In this document: in pieces, positions 56,287-64,000 of the stretch
Numbering within the stretch: the stretch's first letter is position 1
Layout: each line of letters begins with the position of its first letter
Source of the DNA: Diplolepis rosae
Taxonomy: Eukaryota > Arthropoda > Insecta > Hymenoptera > Diplolepididae
NCBI GenBank assembly: GCA_030998225.1
Contig: JAPYXD010000719.1
Span: 372,001 to 436,000 of the forward strand
Length of the DNA: 64,000 nt
Reading direction: 5' to 3'
The notes under the pieces: model-generated
What the model was told of the DNA's origin: nothing
The model's input: the letters and a program-made list of their open reading frames with translations, nothing else
The model's database searches: none
Program-made: the position numbers and the translations under genes

Positions 56287-58268
56287 TCAGAGTGAGGATA
56301 GAGTTGTGTTTGTATTATTGTGATCTTTACCTGAAGTAGTATTTGCGTAATACGATGGACTTTTAGGTGCCTCTTTCGAGCTTTGTGGCGCTGAAGCTGT
56401 TAGCAGTTCTTGATGACTCTCAGCAGGAGGTCCAGAAGGTCGATGGGTACCTAAGTGTAATAAAAGGTTAGTGACCGAATCCCAGAAGGCGCCTAGTAGA
56501 TGGAGAGACCATCCAAATAATCTGTGTAGCGCATATCCATGAATAATGGTATCAGCTATCAATTTAATCCCTCTAATTATTATTATTAATCCAATTAGGC
56601 CTGCACTAGTAGTTCCAAAACTTGTAAAAATTGTCCAAAATCTACCCCATGCGGATTCAGCAATTTTATCAATTACATCTTCATTAAATAAATTCGTTAA
56701 TGATATTCCTTGATTAATAGTTGGATGTCCTGTTATTTCTCTAGCTAAATAATTTAGAATCATTGGTTTTTCTGCTGGAAACATAATATGATCTCGCAGT
56801 TTATCAAGATCAGATTGAGAATAAATGCCACTTGTTGCTAAGGATGAAGGATTTGTGTATTTCCAGGTTGCTTTTGTGAGAGGTTTGACTATAGTTGGTG
56901 CTATGGATTTAACAGGATTTGGAAGTAATTTGTACCAGGTTTCTCCAAAAAGGTACATTGGTGGAAGGAAAGAATTGCAATTTGTTTGGATACCAGATTT
57001 TGTTAATATATGAATTCGTGGAGAAAGGAAAAAGGACTGATTCCGTCTAAATATTGGTAGTTGTAGATAACATTCTTCAGTTTTACGATATTTTACTTCA
57101 ACCGGTATACATTTTACGATATGTACTACTTCTCCTGCAATTACTGACATATATCCTGGACCTTTCATTAAATGATATGCAAATTCGTCTGGTGATTGGG
57201 TTGCTAAGGTTAATGTATTTCTAAAAACTTGCTGTTCAAGTATGCATCGTTGAGTAAGAACATCGTGATAGTCTATTTACTTCAGTGCGTATATGTCATT
57301 CTACATATATAAATTTAGAGTTAACGTATGTAAAAATGTCCATATTTTGAATTTCTAAATGTTTATTTTCTAAAAATGAATTTCCAGGTCTGGTTTCAAA
57401 AATTAATAACTTTTAGATGTTCGGTTTGTATTAAAACGTAACTGCAAACTGGTTTTCTTGTTTTTTCAGCTAGTACGAAAGTTATATCCTCAGTCGTTAA
57501 AGAATAAAAGGTTTCAGAATTGTCTGTCGTGTTGTCATATGTCTTATTGGCTGGTCCTTCATAAATAATTTCATATTTGTTAAAATTACATACGTCATTA
57601 GGTAATGTATCCCAGAATGTTTGTCCATATTCTACGTCTGTACAGAATGTGTCTGAAAGTGTGCATATTATTCCAAATCCTAATTGAATTTTATTTGAAT
57701 TTAAATGAATAGTCGCGTAATATTCTTGTAAAGTTATTTTGAATATTGCTTGGACTACGACATTATTCCATGTTCCATATGGGTCAGAAAATTGTGTACC
57801 AGTACAGTCTCCGTTAGGTGTTACAGAACCTGCTAAAGTAACGCTATGAAATGAAGTTTTGTTTACTTTTAACTTTGATATCTGAAGAGAAGGAGTTACT
57901 AAAAATGTTCCTATTGTGTGCATTTGATTACATTGATCTCGTGTAACATCATGTATATATTCACTGTGGCCATTTGCTACTATGGAACTGTGAGAATGCA
58001 TACCACAATGAGAGATGGCGCGTCGAATTTCTATTTTGCATTGTGTTACTTTTGTATTTGAAAATCCAGTTAATTGTAAAAGTTGTATATAAGTTCTTTC
58101 AACATGTACTTGAGATCGAGGTAGATCACATTCTCCTACCTCTAGTAAAGATAATGTCGTAATATTTTATTGATTTGAAACGCAATCGAATCCTATGATG
58201 GCGTAGACTGTTGTTATATAGTTGAAGTTTCAAGTGAGCAGTGCCAAAAGGAAGCCTCGTAATCCCAT
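56287..58268 (-). pseudogene. Chuvirus-like envelope glycoprotein, broken
   Basis: The ATG at 58268 stands two bases after a TTTTTTCCAG acceptor and opens a signal-peptide-like segment interrupted by a TGA. The frame 58001-57396 has the Cys-rich ectodomain (SVTLAGSVTPNGDCTGTQFS, CTLSDTFC, TFWDTLP). The frame 57168-56287 has the C-terminal part with IVKCIPVEV, SPRIHIL and LPPMYLFGETWY. A hydrophobic span lies at residues 178-206 with a Ser/Pro-rich tail. At least two stops and two frameshifts separate them. The pattern resembles glycoproteins of chuvirus-type negative-strand RNA viruses, known to have been captured by insect LTR elements. It would mediate entry; this copy is dead. Assignment rests on recognition, not a search. 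Confidence 0.6.
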
Positions 58269-58387
58269 CTCTGGAAAAAGGGGGTTTCAGTTAGCAGCTT
58301 GCTTTGTAATATAAGAATAGGAAAATGTTTTATCATTACATATGTATATTTTTGAAGTTATTGATTTACTTTTTGTATTTTGCGTTC

Positions 58388-58669
58388 CTAGTTCATTATA
58401 TCCAACATGTCGGCTATGACAATGTGATTTGATAGCCGTAAACTGAGAATTAAATTTTTGTATGCGTCCGGTCCTCTTGTTTTGATTGTTGAAAAAATGT
58501 CTTTTATTATTTCTGGATTGTTTAGATTTCTGCTCCATGTGGGGATATTACAGTCGTCTTTCTTAAAAATTCCAGTTTGAATTAAGTATGGCCAGAGAGC
58601 TACCATGTCGATAAAACAGGGGACTATTTCAATGAGATCATCTATGCGTTTGCGATGAATTTGTTCCAT
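58388..58669 (-). CDS. CARD-domain protein, initiator-caspase-like
   Basis: The open frame of 93 codons from ATG 58669 is five bases after a CATTATTCCAG acceptor. The whole protein is one death-fold domain. It starts with a basic helix HRKRIDDLIEI, then WPYLIQTGIF, then IIKDIFSTIKTRGPDAYKNL with the RGP-A-Y/F signature of CARDs (residues 65-70), and ends in a helix with IADMLDI. The layout is closest to the N-terminal CARD of insect initiator caspases of the Dronc type. No caspase domain follows. A free CARD could compete for the apoptosome scaffold and dampen cell death, but this is inference. It is the first gene after integrase. Confidence 0.65.
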   Translation of the reverse strand: MEQIHRKRIDDLIEIVPCFIDMVALWPYLIQTGIFKKDDCNIPTWSRNLNNPEIIKDIFSTIKTRGPDAYKNLILSLRLSNHIVIADMLDIMN

Positions 58670-58679
58670 TATATCTGGA

Positions 58680-58936
58680 ATAATGTGTTATGTCTGAAAT
58701 TTCATTTTCATTTTGTTTTATATATTTTTTTATTTTATATATAAAACATATATTTTCATAAAAAAATATTTTTATTTTTAATATTTTTACTATTTATCGA
58801 CAAAATAAAATTTCTATATCTTATTTAAATTGTTTATGTATATGTATATATATATATATAAATATATATATAAATATATATATATATATATTTTTTATAA
58901 TTAATGTACAGATATTTTGTTTCTATTTTTATTTAT
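58680..58936 (-). other. AT-rich junction between integrase and accessory block
   Basis: A (TA)n-rich tract lies at 58841-58890, with poly-T/A runs elsewhere. It separates the integrase stop from the CARD gene and may hold branch-point and acceptor signals. No ORF. Confidence 0.5.
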
Positions 58937-60406
58937 TTACTTTTGTACTTGCACATGTGAGCGTTTTAGTCTATTAATGTGAACAACAGTAGGTTTGCAT
59001 TTATAGCTTATTTTTACATTCCCTTTTCCTAACACTTCCAATATTTCATAAGGCCCTGTATAATGGCTGTCAAGTTTTTTAATTTTACCTCCTTTTAATA
59101 AAAACACGTAATCTCCAATTTTTATTTCTAAAGGATTTATTTTTTTGTCATAATATAATTTCGATTTTTCTTTTGCTGAAATAAGATTTTCTCTTGCTTG
59201 TGTTCGCATTTCATGTAGTTGTGTTACGAAATTAATTAAATAATCGTCATATGTTTGTAATTTTTCTTGTTGTAATAAAGGTTCACTGGAAGGTTCACGA
59301 GCTAGTTTACCAAAAACCAATTCATAGGGTGTGCATTTTGTGCCTTCATGTACACTAGTATTGTATGAGAACATTGCTAGTTCAAGCCAATCATCCCATT
59401 CTGAATTTTTTGCAACAAATTGTTTTAGATATTCTCCTAAAACATGATGTGAACGCTCTAATGACCCGTTTGATTGAGGGTGAAAAGCTGTGGTACGAAA
59501 TTGTTTAATTCTAAAACGTTTTGCCAATCTTTTTAATAAATTACTTAAAAAATCTCTGCCTTGGTCAGTAAGTACTCCTTTCGGTGATCCAAATATGCAA
59601 ATAAATTTTTTCACGAAAGCGTCTGCTATCGTACTAGCTTGGTGATTAGAAAGAGGTATTGCTAAAGAATATTTGGTAAAATTGTCTTGTATCGTTAGAA
59701 TATATAAGTTACCAGATTTTGTTTCAGGTAGTGGACCAACAATGTCCATTGATATTTTTTCAAAAGCAGTAGTGGGTGTGTCAGTGATTACCATAGGGTT
59801 TTTTGTTTTGACTTTGATTAAGTTTTTCAGTTGACATTGTAAACAGTCTTGAATATATTTTTGAATGTCTACTTTCATATTTTTCCAAAAAAATTTTTGG
59901 CGAATTCGGCTATAAGTTTTTGTAACGCCTTTATGGCCTCCTAATGCTGAAGAATGAGCTTCTTCAATTAAATGAGTTCGTTGTTCCTTTGTTGGATATT
60001 GCGTTATTCCATTGCAAACTATAATTTTTGTAGTTGAATTTGAAAAAGTTGAATCGAAAATTGATTTCACTTCTTCCCAAGATATCTGATTAATTCTGGA
60101 AGTTTTTGAAATACTAATTGATCGTAATTTAAATTTTTGAGATAATTCATGTAATGAGTGAATTGATAATTTTATATTATTTAAAGTTTCTGATAAATTG
60201 TCCTTAGTTTCTTCTTCAATTGGAAGTGCAAAATGGTAGTAGTTTCCTTTTTTAATCTCTTTTGCTATTCCCTTTTGTAAATTTTTAAATTTTGGTAAAG
60301 TTTCACGTTTTTCTAAAATTTTTGATCCGTTGTCGTGAGGAGTTCCATTTGTTGTAACAAAATATGCATAATTATCTTTTTTCGCATAGTTAATTGATCG
60401 CGACAT
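58937..60406 (-). CDS. Ty3/gypsy integrase (copy 2), open
   Basis: 489 codons with no interruption. After a linker (NLQKGIAKEIKKGNYYHFAL), the HHCC zinc domain appears (EEAHSSALGGHKGVTKTY and CLQCQ). The catalytic DDE core follows (SMDIVGPLP, LTDQGRDFLSNLL, PQSNGSLERSH). The C-terminal domain has SHYTGPYEILEVLGKG and VVHINRLKRSH, a GPY/F-type module. The length and all motifs are as expected for an active enzyme. The start shown is the first ATG of the open frame; in the polyprotein it would be read on from the linker, from which a frameshift near 60320-60400 now separates it. Processing from Pol is expected. Confidence 0.9.
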   Translation of the reverse strand: MSRSINYAKKDNYAYFVTTNGTPHDNGSKILEKRETLPKFKNLQKGIAKEIKKGNYYHFALPIEEETKDNLSETLNNIKLSIHSLHELSQKFKLRSISISKTSRINQISWEEVKSIFDSTFSNSTTKIIVCNGITQYPTKEQRTHLIEEAHSSALGGHKGVTKTYSRIRQKFFWKNMKVDIQKYIQDCLQCQLKNLIKVKTKNPMVITDTPTTAFEKISMDIVGPLPETKSGNLYILTIQDNFTKYSLAIPLSNHQASTIADAFVKKFICIFGSPKGVLTDQGRDFLSNLLKRLAKRFRIKQFRTTAFHPQSNGSLERSHHVLGEYLKQFVAKNSEWDDWLELAMFSYNTSVHEGTKCTPYELVFGKLAREPSSEPLLQQEKLQTYDDYLINFVTQLHEMRTQARENLISAKEKSKLYYDKKINPLEIKIGDYVFLLKGGKIKKLDSHYTGPYEILEVLGKGNVKISYKCKPTVVHINRLKRSHVQVQK

Positions 60407-61244
60407 TCGACTATATTTTTCTTCGTTATAATTTTTTCTGTTTGAGAGTTTATAGGAGGAGGTTCTGGGGGTGGATGATTACAATCATCATGATCATTAT
60501 CGTTTTTTCCAGAATTTATTTGAGATCTTCGGTTTAGTTTCAAATTTTCATTAAAATAAGGCTCTTCAAATTCTTCTACCAATTTTTCTTCTCGGTTTTC
60601 TTCAAAATTTTCCTCAAGATCGTCTCCAAAATTTTCTTCATAATTCTGTTCAATATTCTTCTCAAAATCTTCTTCAAAATTATCTTCCAAATTTTCTTCA
60701 TAATTTTCTTCATTATTTCCTTCGTGTGAGGTTTCAATGTCGCTGATTTCATCTTCTGAGGTTGAAAAATAATTTTCACTTTCTTCACTTTCAAATTCAT
60801 TAATATTTTTTGGCTTCTTGGCATTCTTCTTCTTTTTGTTGTTGCTGGAGTTAGTTTCAAATAATCTAAATATTCAGGATCAGAGTCGGAATCTGATTCT
60901 ACTTTTGTTAGGCTTCCCTTTTGCATATTTATTTTTGGTAATTCATCTTCATATATTTGTTTTCTGGGTCTACCTCTCTTTCTTTTTGTTTGAGAGGGAA
61001 TATTTATCAAATTTGTAAGTAGATTTTTTCTTGGCCTGCCTCGTGGTTTTTTCACAAGAGGTTTAGAAGAAAAATTTTCGTCTAATTTTTCTTGAATTTC
61101 ATTTCCATTCAAATTTTTTGCTTTTTCTTGTTGTATTCTCTTTTGAGCTCTCGTAGTAATAGTTTTCCATGATAAATTTTCGTATTTTTTGGAAAACACT
61201 GGACTTAATAAAAATATTGTCATAAAAATAAGTCTTGAAGCCAT
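60313..61244 (-). pseudogene. Pol linker with two AT-hooks and a Glu-rich tract, frameshifted
   Basis: The frame 61244-60576 carries two AT-hook cores, KKPRGRPRKNLL and KRKRGRPRKQIY, followed by an acidic SDSDSDPEYLDYLK segment. In a second frame (60690-60313) lies an extremely Glu/Asp/Asn-rich repeat (units like ENFEEDFE and NYEENF) and then a Pro-rich stretch. A frameshift inside the repetitive GAAGAA-type DNA separates them. The same order (AT-hooks, SDSDP, acidic, PPPEP) is seen in copy 1. An AT-hook and acidic region between RNase H and integrase is unusual. A role in chromatin targeting is a guess. Confidence 0.65.
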
Positions 61245-61436
61245 ATTTTTGAATAAATTTGTGTATTTTAAAATATTCTTACCAATCTCACTAAATAATT
61301 CTTCACTAAGAAATTCCTGGAAATATTCTGGGGATTTTTGAGTCGATATTTAATATTTGGGCTTCCGAAATTTCGCTAAAACGATCTACGTCGTCTGGTA
61401 CGATTTCTGGATTCAAGTTTCTTCGTTTTGAAGGTC

Positions 61437-62984
61437 TTACCTCATTTTTAGAGATTTCTTGTTTTTTTTTGTAAAAGTTTTCTTGGAAAACATTTTTTCT
61501 TGGGAAGTCATAAAAGTATCATTGGCGTCAACTTGTAAATATCTTGATTTCTCTTTGTTATCATCAATAGGGTTTCTTGAGAGAGCGTCTGCATTTACAT
61601 TCATTTTTCCTGCCTTGTAAATTACATCAAAATCATATTCTGCGAGTTTCAATCTCCAACGTGAAATTCGTGAACAAGGGTCTTTAGAATTTTGAATCCA
61701 AACTAGAGGTTTGTGATCAGTCACTAAAGTAAATTTTCTCCCATACAAATAAGGACGAAAATGAGTTACACAAAATATTATAGTAAGAGCTTCTTTCTCA
61801 TATGTATCATATTTTTTCTCAGTATCACTTAGACTACGTGAAGCATATGCTATTGGCTTATCTCTACCTATTTTACCTTGTGATAAAATACCTCCTATTG
61901 CAAATCCTGAGGCATCTGTTGTGAGTATAAAAGGTTGAGAAAAATCAGGTCGTTGTAAAAGTGGTTCTTCACATAATTTTGCTTTTAAAATTTCGAAAGC
62001 TGCTTGTTGTTTTTCTGTCCAATTAAAAGGTGTATCTTTTTTCAAAAGTTGATTTAAAGGACTTGCAATTTTTGAAAATCCGTCAATAAATCGTCTATAA
62101 TATCCTGCTAAGCCTAAAAATTGTTTAACATTTTTCTGTGTTTTTGGGACTGGAAAGTTTTTTACAGCTATTATCTTTTTTGGATCTGGACGTACTCCAT
62201 TTTTATCAATTATATGACCTAAATATCCTACTTCAGGTCGTAAAAATTCGCATTTGTCTGGTTGTAAGTGAAGATTTGCTTTTCTAAGACTTTCTGCTGA
62301 ATTGTTAAATTTAATTTCGTGCTCTTCTAGAGTATTTGCATATATAACTATGTCGTCAAGATATACAAAAAGTTCCGTTCCGATTAATCCAGTTAATGTT
62401 AAATCCATTAATCTTTGAAATGTGGCGGGTGCTGTTTTCAAACCGAAAGGCATTCTATCGAATTCGTAATGACCGTGAGGTGTAGAAAATGCGGTTTTAT
62501 GTGAGTCTTTTGGGTTCATTTTTATATGGTGAAAACCGGTAGCTAAATCAAACACTGAAAAATATTTTGCTGATCCTAGAGAATCAAGTATATCGTTTAT
62601 ATTAGGTAAAGGATACGAATCGCCAATTGTTTTTTCATTCAATTTACGAAAATCAAGAACCATTCTCCATTTTATTTTTCCTTGAGAATCAGGTTTTTTA
62701 GGAACTATCCACACTGGAGTGTTATATGGTGATTGTGAGGGCTTTATTATTTTATTTTTTAATAATTCATCGACTTGTCTTGTAATTTCTTCCTTGTGAA
62801 CTGCGGGAAATCTATATTGTCTTGAAAAAATTGGAGCGTCATCTACAGTTGGAATTGAATGTTGTAATACATTAGTAGCTTCAAATGGTTCTCCTGAGAT
62901 TTGAAATCTGTCTGCATTATTTTTAATTAATTTTTCTACATGTTCATATTCATCTTGATTTAAATGGTCTAATCGAAGAAGTTT
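61437..62984 (-). CDS. Ty3/gypsy reverse transcriptase-RNase H (copy 2)
   Basis: Open from KLLRLDHLNQDEYEHVEKL at 62984 to the stop at 61437. RT: TPVWIVPKKPDSQGKIKWRM, FSVFDLATGFHHIKM, RMPFGLKTAPATFQRLMD and FVYLDDIVIYA (YLDD). The thumb is KQFLGLAGYYRRFIDGFSK. RNase H: LTTDASGFAIGGILSQG, YEKEALTIIF, TLVTDHKPLVW and MNVNADALSR, with its acidic residues in place. The frame is the same as the protease upstream, separated by a single TAA at 62985-62987. It copies element RNA to DNA and removes RNA template. The region after 61437 continues toward the linker only after a frameshift. Confidence 0.9.
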   Translation of the reverse strand, partial: KLLRLDHLNQDEYEHVEKLIKNNADRFQISGEPFEATNVLQHSIPTVDDAPIFSRQYRFPAVHKEEITRQVDELLKNKIIKPSQSPYNTPVWIVPKKPDSQGKIKWRMVLDFRKLNEKTIGDSYPLPNINDILDSLGSAKYFSVFDLATGFHHIKMNPKDSHKTAFSTPHGHYEFDRMPFGLKTAPATFQRLMDLTLTGLIGTELFVYLDDIVIYANTLEEHEIKFNNSAESLRKANLHLQPDKCEFLRPEVGYLGHIIDKNGVRPDPKKIIAVKNFPVPKTQKNVKQFLGLAGYYRRFIDGFSKIASPLNQLLKKDTPFNWTEKQQAAFEILKAKLCEEPLLQRPDFSQPFILTTDASGFAIGGILSQGKIGRDKPIAYASRSLSDTEKKYDTYEKEALTIIFCVTHFRPYLYGRKFTLVTDHKPLVWIQNSKDPCSRISRWRLKLAEYDFDVIYKAGKMNVNADALSRNPIDDNKEKSRYLQVDANDTFMTSQEKMFSKKTFTKKNKKSLKMR

Positions 62985-63683
62985 TTAAATACATTCTACT
63001 CTGTCTTCGTCTGCTACATTATAAAATTTGCATGAGTTAATTAGAGAATTGTCAGTTATTAAAAAGTTATTTAATATTTTACTTGATAAATCTTCGTTAT
63101 TTGATTGTTTAAAATTATTTAATTTTTCAATTTGTTTATAACATTCTTGTTCTTGAAAATCTTCTAAATTAACTATTGGGACTGATAATGTTATTGGTAT
63201 TTCATTTGTATTTGCAAATTTTAAATAAGCTTTTCCCTTGTGATTTTTTACAACTGCGTCACCTACGTAGACGCCATCTTGGATATGTAATCGAGGTACA
63301 TACCCTTCACTCTTTTCTGTATTTTTTATATTAACATAAAATGTTATAACTGTTCGAGCTGGAATAGTAAATGTATTGGTAGATTTAAAAGGGTAACAGT
63401 GGTTCTCAATTTCTAAGCATTTTGAAGTATAGTTTATATTCACACTATTATCTTGAAAAAATTCTGATCCCAATACTCCATCTTCTTCTACTGGGACTTC
63501 ATTCGGAATAATGTTAAATATTGTTGGGTAACCAAAAATGTTTATTTTTACTTGTCCTAATGTGTAAAGTGGTAAATCATTAATTCCTGTAAGTTTTAAT
63601 ACGTTTTGGCTATTTATTGGTACTTCAGGGTTGAGAACCTTTTGTTTAATAAAATTTCGAGCAGCACCAGTATCAATCATCAT
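62985..63683 (-). CDS. Ty3/gypsy aspartic protease region (copy 2)
   Basis: 232 codons from MMIDTGAARNFIKQ, the catalytic DTGA loop, through VPVEEDGVLGSEF (the flap-to-second-half segment of gypsy proteases). A ~100-residue connector then leads to a TAA directly before RT. The true start is upstream: the same frame runs 5' to about 63850, overlapping the gag end in the -1 frame relative to gag. The enzyme processes Gag-Pol. The copy 1 equivalent lacks about 80 codons here. Confidence 0.85.
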   Translation of the reverse strand: MMIDTGAARNFIKQKVLNPEVPINSQNVLKLTGINDLPLYTLGQVKINIFGYPTIFNIIPNEVPVEEDGVLGSEFFQDNSVNINYTSKCLEIENHCYPFKSTNTFTIPARTVITFYVNIKNTEKSEGYVPRLHIQDGVYVGDAVVKNHKGKAYLKFANTNEIPITLSVPIVNLEDFQEQECYKQIEKLNNFKQSNNEDLSSKILNNFLITDNSLINSCKFYNVADEDRVECI

Positions 63684-64000
63684 GTGTGTTGGGTTTTTTA
63701 AACCTTCCGTTGATATTATAATTGATGGAATTGAAGTGGACTTTGAAATATTTATTGTTGTTGTTGTATGATCGTTAGAAGTGGATGCCAGTGGTTCTCG
63801 ATTTATGCTTTCCTCAGTGCACCCGTGCTGGGGAGAGCTTTGGAGTTTTCCTGATGAGCTGTTTGTGATTGGCTATTTGGTCGTATCTTGCAGTCTCGTA
63901 CTAAATGACCGGGTTTTTTACAGTAATTGCAAATTATTTCAGTATAATTTAAATTTTGTTGAGTGTTATTATTTTGTAAAAATCTATTTTCATATGATTT
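63684..64000 (-). CDS. Ty3/gypsy gag C-terminus (partial, copy 2)
   Basis: The end of gag enters from the right edge. It has an Asn/Gln-rich stretch and a CCHC knuckle (ICNYCKKPGHLVRDCK, C-x2-C-x4-H-x4-C), then a tail ending ALPSTGALRKA and a stop near 63795. Copy 1 ends with almost the same ALPSTDALRKA. The protease frame overlaps this tail. The N-terminal capsid part is outside the window. Confidence 0.75.

Larger units (their letters stand above)
49719..64000 (-). mobile_element. Ty3/gypsy (errantivirus-like) copy 2 with a large accessory gene block
   Basis: On the - strand, in order: end of gag (off the right edge), protease-RT-RNase H, AT-hook/acidic linker, integrase, CARD protein, chuvirus-like glycoprotein, two-dsRBD protein, dsRBD-knuckle protein, errantivirus/baculovirus-F-like envelope, two Cys-rich proteins, dsRBD-knuckle protein, polypurine tract and 3' LTR. 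All genes share one strand, and the block sits between integrase and LTR where env lies in errantiviruses. Protease-RT and integrase are almost open while the glycoproteins are broken, so the insertion is not very old. A separate element adjoining the pol gene is possible but less likely. Confidence 0.7.

Noticed and set aside
58841..58890. AT tract as a replication origin
   Set aside because: Simple TA repeat in AT-rich DNA with no other origin feature.
49719..64000. Large DNA virus, Maverick/Polinton or polydnavirus segment as source of the accessory block
   Set aside because: No DNA polymerase B, packaging ATPase, capsid or related genes; LTR, polypurine tract and gypsy Pol point to a retroelement.

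Overview
The window is an AT-rich piece of animal nuclear DNA, most likely from an arthropod and probably an insect. The evidence is an R1-clade LINE, BEL/Pao and Ty3/gypsy-errantivirus-like LTR elements, hAT and TA-target DNA transposons, tRNA-derived SINEs and GT-AG introns. A hymenopteran is a reasonable guess but is not proven. I see no intact host gene. Nearly everything recognisable is a mobile element, often nested in another. Family assignments come from reading motifs; no database search was run.

Layout, 1-34.4 kb. This is layered repeat debris. It holds three partial copies of a TA/CACGG-ended non-autonomous element (1-783, 6215-6960, 24995-25722) and a degenerate ~150-bp tandem array (1185-1900). 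A ~1-kb repeat with a tRNA-like SINE head occurs three times (2229, 3765, 15855). One copy is split by a 4.7-kb TA-flanked element (4450-9183) that carries a C2H2 zinc-finger exon and is itself split by another TA-flanked element (5557-9122). Next come an uninterrupted (CA)n tract of about 286 units (16862-17433) and a remarkable run of back-to-back hairpins (17600-18225). A non-autonomous hAT (18605-20471) with an imperfect 8-bp target duplication follows, containing Penelope-like debris. Then there is a gypsy 5' end, a BEL/Pao element with its reverse transcriptase deleted (22035-24860), a six-unit 92-bp minisatellite, a two-exon acidic gene fragment and a chimeric R1-type LINE interrupted by a 750-bp MITE.

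Layout, 34.4-49.4 kb. Ty3/gypsy copy 1 lies on the + strand and is badly broken. A 5.4-kb hAT transposon sits in its pol with 8-bp target duplication ACAATCAC, and a 1.74-kb solo LTR sits after its RNase H with duplication GTAC.

Layout, 49.7-64 kb. Ty3/gypsy copy 2 lies on the - strand, runs off the right edge and is the most interesting part. After nearly intact protease, RT/RNase H and integrase genes, and before a 3' LTR with a polypurine tract, there is a ~8-kb block of co-oriented accessory genes. In transcription order they are: a CARD protein resembling the insect initiator caspase CARD, a chuvirus-like glycoprotein (broken), a two-dsRBD protein, a dsRBD plus zinc-knuckle protein, a second envelope of the baculovirus-F/errantivirus type (broken), two small Cys-rich proteins, and a third dsRBD plus zinc-knuckle protein. 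Several begin just after a 3' splice site, which suggests expression by alternative splicing of one genomic RNA. Together they look like a retrovirus-like element that acquired dual entry proteins and candidate dsRNA- and apoptosis-pathway modulators. The function is inference.
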